Below are positions 58,961 through 64,000 of a DNA stretch of 64,000 bases, piece by piece. How positions within the stretch are numbered: position 1 is the stretch's first letter; every line of letters starts with the position of its first letter. The notes beneath the pieces were generated by a model. It did not search any database. It saw only the letters and a list, made by a program, of their open reading frames with translations, and was not told where the DNA came from. Position numbers and translations under genes: made by a program. Source of the DNA: Planctomycetaceae bacterium (GTDB lineage Bacteria; Planctomycetota; Planctomycetia; Planctomycetales; Planctomycetaceae). The DNA lies in contig CP051247.1 in NCBI GenBank assembly GCA_017795105.1, positions 3,864,001-3,928,000 of the forward strand, given 5' to 3'.

Positions 58961-59364
58961 GACAATATTCCCATCGTCATCAAATATGGTTTCAGGAGCC
59001 GCCCTGCGGAAAACGGCTTACTAGCAGGGCCATTGCACAGCGGGAATGGCATCGGCAAGGATGTCATTCCCGGCTTTTTTCAGTTGATACCGGCGAGATC
59101 CGAGGCTCCAGCCGGGTGGGCATTTTGGCGACCCGACGCCGGAGAATCAAGTCTATCGCCGGGAAAGCCGCCCAAGTCGTCTCGTATCAATGGCTTGGGT
59201 GAGGTTTGTTATAAGAATTGCACACCTTCAAGGCTGCTTTACAGAGCCGATGAGTCTGTGTTACCAGTACGGTCCCCCCTTAAAGGCTCTCCCCGAGCCG
59301 CCCTCCGGATTCTGCCTTCCTGTCCGCAGTCTCCTCACTCTTCCCCCCTCACAGGACCATCGTG
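58961..59364 (+). other. Spacer with possible small RNA and a terminator
   Basis: No gene supported. CCCTGC/GCAGGG (about 59003-59029) and a strong terminator at 59041-59080 suggest a short plus-strand transcript. An AT-rich TTATAAG box at about 59207-59213 could belong to the promoter of the lipoprotein gene at 59365. Confidence 0.4.
59041..59080 (+). terminator. Plus-strand terminator with no obvious gene
   Basis: CGGGAATGGCATC (59041-59053) pairs with GATGTCATTCCCG (59060-59072) with one mismatch, then GC and six T residues (59075-59080). Confidence 0.75.
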
Positions 59365-59652
59365 ATGAAACCGATCGTCAGCAGTCTGCTGATTGTAACT
59401 CTCTGTCTGTCCACAGGTTGCACGCAGCAGCTCGGGATGCGAAGCATGTTCAAGGACAGCTTCGCGAGTTTCAAACCCGATGGCCTGGCCGACTACGACG
59501 ATGGCACCGACGATCCGGAAGAGGAGTGGATCGAGGAAGCCGGCATCGAAGCCCGGGGCGATCGTCCCATGGAAAAAGACAACGATCCGTTCCGGGATCT
59601 TCTGATGTCGCCGAAAGCCCGCAGCATCGAGCGGAATCTCGGCATCGAATAA
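59365..59652 (+). CDS. Small acidic lipoprotein
   Basis: Start at ATG 59365 with AGGA eight bases before; GTG 59362 is directly in front. 95 residues: signal peptide with lipobox LSTGC (Cys about 19), then a short polar mature part with a run of acidic residues (DDGTDDPEEEWIEE) and a basic SPKARSIERNLGIE end. No known domain. Probably an envelope lipoprotein; function unknown. Convergent with the GroES-like gene 17 bases on. Confidence 0.78.
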   Translation: MKPIVSSLLIVTLCLSTGCTQQLGMRSMFKDSFASFKPDGLADYDDGTDDPEEEWIEEAGIEARGDRPMEKDNDPFRDLLMSPKARSIERNLGIE

Positions 59653-59669
59653 GCGATGGTGTCGAGTCG

Positions 59670-60023
59670 CTAGTCGAGATCGTCCGTGGAGTCGTCGGCG
59701 CCGGTATCGGTTTTCGAGCGAGTTGGAGCAGGTTCGGATCGTCGGAACACAGCGACGACATCTTCGACCGGGACGACAAACAGCAGATTGTCGGCTTCGA
59801 AGTCGACCGGAATGGCGTTCTTCGGGTGGAACAGGACCTTGTCGTATTTGTTGACGGGGAACTCGTCGTCGTTTTCGACTTCCAGGCTGACCGCGACAAC
59901 GCGGCCTGTGATCGTCGGAATTTCCGCCTGATCCGGCAGCACAATTCCGCCGCGCGTTTTCTGACGCGCCTCATCTTTGCGGATGAGGATGCGGGGACCC
60001 AGAGGTTCAACAAATTCAGTCAT
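59670..60023 (-). CDS. GroES-like co-chaperonin
   Basis: A 117-residue protein with the GroES fold: VEPLGPRILIRKDEARQKTRGGIVLPDQAE (strand and mobile loop), ITGRVVAVS and VNKYDKVLFHPKNAIPV, then LLFVVPVEDVVAVF. An acidic C-terminal tail of about 25 residues is added. GroES caps GroEL; no groEL gene lies next to it, and the mobile loop differs from the classical one, so it may serve a different or second chaperonin. Confidence 0.85.
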   Translation of the reverse strand: MTEFVEPLGPRILIRKDEARQKTRGGIVLPDQAEIPTITGRVVAVSLEVENDDEFPVNKYDKVLFHPKNAIPVDFEADNLLFVVPVEDVVAVFRRSEPAPTRSKTDTGADDSTDDLD

Positions 60024-60252
60024 TCTTCGCTCCCGTCGGCAGGAGTCTCTTCAGGGGATACGTCTTCAGATCGATGGAGTTTGCTCGCTTCGACGTTCTC
60101 GTCGCTGCGAATCTGCTGGAATTATTGCAGTAGAAAACAGTTCGGAAAGTCCGACTGCCTTGATGCAGCCCGATTCCGCACGTTCGCGCAACCCGCGCAT
60201 TCGGCATTGTAACGCGGAATCGATCGAGACAAACGGCCTCATTGCGACCGAA

Positions 60253-63120
60253 TCACTTCGTATTCGCACCTTCCGCGACTTGCTGGGAAACGGTCATATG
60301 CGGGGCGGAAACCGGAGTGCGGTCGTCGCCCTGCTGCTGATCGGCGTCGCTGGAACCCTCATCGTGATGATGTTCGATGTGAATGGCGGAGTCTTCAGAG
60401 CTGATTCCCGATTTGAGAATGCTCTTTTCCATGATCCGTCCCAGAGTTCCGGCCAGCAGTGCTGGTAGAAAGACGATGTCGGCGATCAGAGCCGCAGCGA
60501 CCAGAGCGGCCATCAGGATACCAAAACGGCTGATCATCAGCAGAGACGCCGGAGCCAGCATCAACAATCCGATGGCGACAATCGCGCTGGTCTGCCACAT
60601 CGCGGGGGCACAATGGGAGAGCCCCAGTTCGACCGCCTCATGTCGTGATTTCCCATCGATGATTCCCTGGCGGAACCATGTCAGCAGATGCAGCGTGCCA
60701 TCCACCGCGATGCCCAGGGCCACCGAGGCCGTAATCATCGTCCCGATGTCGACCCGCTCGCCCATCATCGACATCACGCCGAAACAAAGCGCGACCGGCA
60801 TCAGGTTCGGCAGCATTGTGATCAGACCGGCGAGGATATTCCGCTGGACGGCGATCATGACAATCGCAATGACGCCGAACGCCATGCCGAAGCTGTAGAT
60901 CAGACTTTCGAGCAGAGCTTCCTGGGTTCGCAGGAAGACCGGCACCATTCCGGTCACCACATGGTGGGTGCCGGCGTGGAATCGCAGAACCGACTGGGAA
61001 ATTCCATCGAGTTCGTCCATCAGCTGGCCGTAGTCGTTGTCGGCCATGACATAGGCCTGAGCCGAGATTCGCCAGAGTTCGTCGCCAGCGATGCTCAGCC
61101 GTTTGTCGCCTTCCACGGTCCAGTCGGCATCCGCCTCGGCGACGGTAAACATCGACTCGGCACCGCGAAGCTCGCCGCTCTTGATGCGTTCCTCGAACTC
61201 GTTGCTTCGTTTGTTGTACTTGATCTTCTCGAAGAATTTCGCATCTTCTCCCGGAGCTTCAACCGGCTTCTGGAAGGCGGCCAGTGAAATCGCCCCGGTG
61301 ATTTCCTCGTGATCGCGGATCTTGTCGGTGACTTCGCGAACGATCTCAAGCCGTTCGAGGAACTGCAGATCTTCCTGAGCCTTCTGGTCGAAGCGGATCA
61401 CGGTATCGACGGTGTTCACGCCGACCACGTTGTCTTCCATGAACCAGTAGTTGCGAAGAATCGAGTGGTCTTCCGGGAAGTACCGGACGATCTTGGTTTC
61501 GGTTTTGAAGAACTGAAGCCCGTAGATGCCGAGAGCGAACAGACCGAGACAGACCAGGCTGACAACCGTGGAATGGTTGTAGATGGTGTCGGCCAGGTGT
61601 CGCCAGACGCGACCGTCGGACTCATGCTCGGCGGGCGGTTTGCCCGGCCAGAGTTGCATCAGCGCGGGGAGTACGAAGAGCACGAAAATCAGCGAGATGC
61701 CGCAACCGATGGCAGAGTAGATTCCGAAGTCACGAACCGGATTGAGTGTACTGGTTATCAGCGAAGCCAGGCCGATGGCCGTGGTTGCCGAGGCCAGGAA
61801 ACAGGGCTGCGACGCCATGCGAACGGCATTCACGATCGCCGTCTTCGGGTTTTCGTGAGCGGCGTGCTTCCAGTAGCTCGCCAGGTGAATCGCGCCGGAC
61901 AGTGTGAGCACCGAGAGCAGTGTCGGCATCACAATCAACACCATATTCATTGTCGAGCCGGTCAGCGGCACCAGCGTCACCGTCAGCAGCGTGGCATAGA
62001 CCGAGACCGTCAGCACGAGTACGCCCAGGCGGAAGCTGCGGAGCATCAGAAATGCGAGCACGAAGCTGACGGCCGTCGAAAGTCCGATTACCGATCGAGT
62101 CAGCAGCGGAGCGTTCGGATCGTACGTCGCCTTGGCGACCTCTTCGTTCAGGGCAGCCGAGCCGACCGGGCGGCCCCCCATGTGAATGTTATCCGGCGGA
62201 ACAAAGCTGTCCTCGCACACGGCGCGGATATCGGCCAAAGCCGCGGAGCGATCCGCCTGACCGGCGTCGGTCAGTGTGACAACCAGGGCGACCGGGGCTC
62301 CCACGGAGAAGAACGAATCATCGATCAGCGGTTCGCCTTCCGGGTATTCCTGACTGGCGTGCGACGTCACCGAAGCCACCAGCTTCTGCATGGCATCGGC
62401 TCGTTCCGAGCCCGGTTTCATCAAATGCCAGCTGATCTGAAAATCGTGCTCGGGGATCTCGATGATATTGTCGAGTCGCTCGATATCTTCTTCGTAGACT
62501 TCGCCGGCATTCTTCGGAGGACGCTGCTTCACGTCGGCGAACTGCTCGAAGGCGAGCGGCGGCTCCCATCGCTGAGCGGGAGGGAGAATGTAGACTTCAA
62601 TTCCGAGTTCCGACTCGGCTCGTTCCACGATTTCGCGCTGGACCTGTTCGGCTTTTTCTCGACCGAGATCCGTCAGCTGCACTTTGAGCGGGCCGTCGCC
62701 AATCAGCAGGCCGTTGAGCGTTTTCAGGGCCTGCTCATCGTCGACATTCTGGTCGATGATCTGCTTCAGTGATTCGCGAGGCGTCAGCACGCTCTCGACA
62801 AAGGGGCTGCCGCGACGTTCGACCCCTTTGGCATCGACATAGCCTTCGAGTTTGGCGGCGACCAGTTCATTGCGCGGGTCGTTGAGCGTACTGGTTTCCC
62901 ACGACAGGAACAGATGATCCTTCATGGGGAAGTTGTCGCCGTACCAGTCGAGCAGGACGGCTTGCGGGTCGCGTTCGGGCAACCAGGCCTCCACTTCATT
63001 CTTCATCTCGACATCGCGAAGAGTCGAGACAATGAATGGGGAGATGAACAGCAGAGCCGCCAGCACCCAGACCGACAATCCGTTGCCCCATGGGTCTTTT
63101 TTACGGAAGAAGTTCAGCAT
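60253..63120 (-). CDS. MMPL/RND family exporter
   Basis: A 955-residue membrane protein made of two similar halves. Each half has one N-terminal membrane helix, a large extracytoplasmic domain, and five further helices; the second half starts near residue 520. Motifs include NMVLIVMPTLLSVLTLSGAIHL and GTMITASVALGIAVDGTLHLL in the matching helices, typical of MMPL-type RND transporters of lipids or hopanoids. The C terminus is His/Asp/Gln-rich and cytoplasmic. Substrate unknown. Transcribed alone; about 630 bases without a supported gene lie upstream. Confidence 0.9.
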   Translation of the reverse strand: MLNFFRKKDPWGNGLSVWVLAALLFISPFIVSTLRDVEMKNEVEAWLPERDPQAVLLDWYGDNFPMKDHLFLSWETSTLNDPRNELVAAKLEGYVDAKGVERRGSPFVESVLTPRESLKQIIDQNVDDEQALKTLNGLLIGDGPLKVQLTDLGREKAEQVQREIVERAESELGIEVYILPPAQRWEPPLAFEQFADVKQRPPKNAGEVYEEDIERLDNIIEIPEHDFQISWHLMKPGSERADAMQKLVASVTSHASQEYPEGEPLIDDSFFSVGAPVALVVTLTDAGQADRSAALADIRAVCEDSFVPPDNIHMGGRPVGSAALNEEVAKATYDPNAPLLTRSVIGLSTAVSFVLAFLMLRSFRLGVLVLTVSVYATLLTVTLVPLTGSTMNMVLIVMPTLLSVLTLSGAIHLASYWKHAAHENPKTAIVNAVRMASQPCFLASATTAIGLASLITSTLNPVRDFGIYSAIGCGISLIFVLFVLPALMQLWPGKPPAEHESDGRVWRHLADTIYNHSTVVSLVCLGLFALGIYGLQFFKTETKIVRYFPEDHSILRNYWFMEDNVVGVNTVDTVIRFDQKAQEDLQFLERLEIVREVTDKIRDHEEITGAISLAAFQKPVEAPGEDAKFFEKIKYNKRSNEFEERIKSGELRGAESMFTVAEADADWTVEGDKRLSIAGDELWRISAQAYVMADNDYGQLMDELDGISQSVLRFHAGTHHVVTGMVPVFLRTQEALLESLIYSFGMAFGVIAIVMIAVQRNILAGLITMLPNLMPVALCFGVMSMMGERVDIGTMITASVALGIAVDGTLHLLTWFRQGIIDGKSRHEAVELGLSHCAPAMWQTSAIVAIGLLMLAPASLLMISRFGILMAALVAAALIADIVFLPALLAGTLGRIMEKSILKSGISSEDSAIHIEHHHDEGSSDADQQQGDDRTPVSAPHMTVSQQVAEGANTK

Positions 63121-63755
63121 ATGGTTTTCACCAAGATCGTGCTTGAAGAGTGTTAACTACAGGCAGAGCCCCGTTTCTCCTCAGAAGCTCATGCCCGGAG
63201 CCACGACCGGTTCCGTGAACTGACGGACCCCGGTAATTGCCCGCAAGTTTAGTCAATTCCACCTGTTAAGCAAATCGCGACTCGATTCCCAGACCTCTTC
63301 ATCAACCAACTTTTATGCATCCCGGGCAGGTCGCATACAGTGGGAATTCTGCTCATTTCCTCACCCCGGCTCCGATTTCGTGCTTTGGGAAAGGTTCGCA
63401 GATTCTACGCCAGACACGCAGAAATCCGGATGGAAAACCTGAGCTCGAAGCCGCCAGAACCCGTAATCCGACGGGGAAGTCGGCATTTATCCGGCTTTTT
63501 TCGGGAAAGTCACACAAATTCCGAAATGACGCGAACCGTCGGGACGTTATTATTGTCATCACGGTACGTGAAGCGTCTCTGCTCCGCGATGGGGAAGGTC
63601 TTCTCCCCGGATGCGAGCCGTTTCGAACAATTTCTTTCCCGGGCTCACGATGTGGACGTTCCCTTCGCCTGGCCGGGAATTCCAGAGGAACTCTAGCGAA
63701 ACAACCAATTCTTTCTTTCCAGACACTGCGGAAAAAGCCGCAGGAGGGTGTGACC
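63121..63755. other. Spacer upstream of the exporter gene
   Basis: No confident gene. It should contain the divergent promoters for the exporter and the partial ORF at 63756, but no clear -35/-10 pair was found. A small plus ORF (63340-63696) was judged unlikely. Confidence 0.45.
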
Positions 63756-64000
63756 ATGCTGACAATCACCACGAAAATTGACGCAACCGTAAAAGCAACC
63801 GCAGCAGCAGCTGTGAAAGCAACGGCCATCGTATGCGTCCGTGGTATCGTCGGCGTCCATCGGCATCGTCTGGAGCAATGGCTCTTTAGCGAGGACTCCG
63901 ATCGATATTGGAACGGCTCCGGGAATAACGGCAGAGATCGCCATCCCGGGCGCGGACACATGTCAATGATGCGACTGTGTTGTTCCGTCCTATGTCGTCC
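63756..64000 (+). CDS. Partial ORF with strong Shine-Dalgarno (runs off window)
   Basis: ATG at 63756 is preceded by AGGAGGG at 63742-63748, seven bases away, the best ribosome site in the window. The frame stays open for 81 codons to the edge. It starts with an Ala/Thr/Lys/Val-rich, possibly helical stretch (MLTITTKIDATVKATAAAAV), followed by a polar Arg/His/Gly-rich part with a few Cys. No family recognised; the later part looks poorly coding, so a short gene or frameshift is possible. Confidence 0.35.
   Translation, partial: MLTITTKIDATVKATAAAAVKATAIVCVRGIVGVHRHRLEQWLFSEDSDRYWNGSGNNGRDRHPGRGHMSMMRLCCSVLCR

Noticed and set aside
61309..62772. 487-codon plus-strand ORF
   Set aside because: Antisense to the MMPL exporter; composition rich in Arg/His/Gln typical of shadow frames.
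63340..63696. 118-codon plus-strand ORF upstream of the exporter
   Set aside because: No ribosome site, no family resemblance and Arg/Ser-rich composition; low coding signal by eye.
63353..63961. 202-codon minus-strand ORF at the window end
   Set aside because: Arg/Ser/Phe-rich, low-complexity composition and overlap with a better supported plus-strand start.

Overview
The window looks like ordinary chromosome from a planctomycete (Planctomycetota, probably order Planctomycetales). Pointers are three unlinked formylglycine-type sulfatases, a DUF1080-type exported protein, a degenerate LEPR-XLL exported-protein start followed by PPC/CARDB/FG-GAP domains, an FHA-GAF histidine kinase, a signal peptidase with a zinc-ribbon insert, and loosely packed genes separated by long spacers with hairpin-forming dispersed repeats. 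I cannot name the genus. I saw no rRNA, phage, transposase or CRISPR array.

Layout. 1-7.2 kb: end of a CvpA-like membrane protein, a DUF368 undecaprenyl-phosphate translocase, a TPR lipoprotein (minus), then a plus-strand run of sulfatase, fumarylacetoacetase-family enzyme and sterol desaturase closed by a terminator, and a DUF2617-like protein. 7.3-17.3 kb: a giant signal peptidase I, sulfatase 2, HrpA helicase, a helical-barrel hypothetical and SurE. 17.3-19.0 kb: long spacer with one doubtful ORF, ending in a hairpin that hides the Shine-Dalgarno of the RNase E/G gene. 19.0-25.4 kb: RNase E/G, rplU, miaA, thioredoxin-like protein, MurJ and a hypothetical. 25.4-26.6 kb: a small lipoprotein between two structured, terminator-ended spacers.

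26.6-31.8 kb is a minus-strand housekeeping cluster, in transcription order aroF (DAHP synthase), tpiA, secG, yicC, gmk, rpoZ, coaC; rpoZ and coaC overlap by four bases. 32.4-34.1 kb: a dihydrodipicolinate-synthase-family enzyme with an added C-terminal helix, and DNA glycosylase Tag. 34.1-41.1 kb: metallophosphatase-LamG protein, then dxr-rseP (overlapping), tRNA-Val and an SDR. 41.1-47.2 kb: repeat-rich spacer, an orphan sugar-binding lipoprotein, a GT4 glycosyltransferase, an orphan PhoR-like kinase and MgtE. 47.3-49.2 kb: rplM-rpsI with a long repeat-rich leader. 49.2-52.7 kb: sulfatase 3, DCC protein, PunA and KDPG aldolase.

52.9-64 kb: FHA-GAF kinase, DUF1080-like protein, a 954-residue exported multidomain protein, tRNA-Ser, two small planctomycete-type proteins, an unlinked GroES-like protein, a 955-residue MMPL/RND exporter and, at the edge, a partial ORF with a perfect Shine-Dalgarno.

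Most genes are core metabolism or envelope functions. I found no convincing new defence or mobile system. The best leads are regulatory RNA (RNase E/G start hairpin, candidate structured spacers, rplM leader) and unusual domain architectures (signal peptidase, S9, aldolase tail). All family calls come from reading motifs by eye; none was checked by database search.
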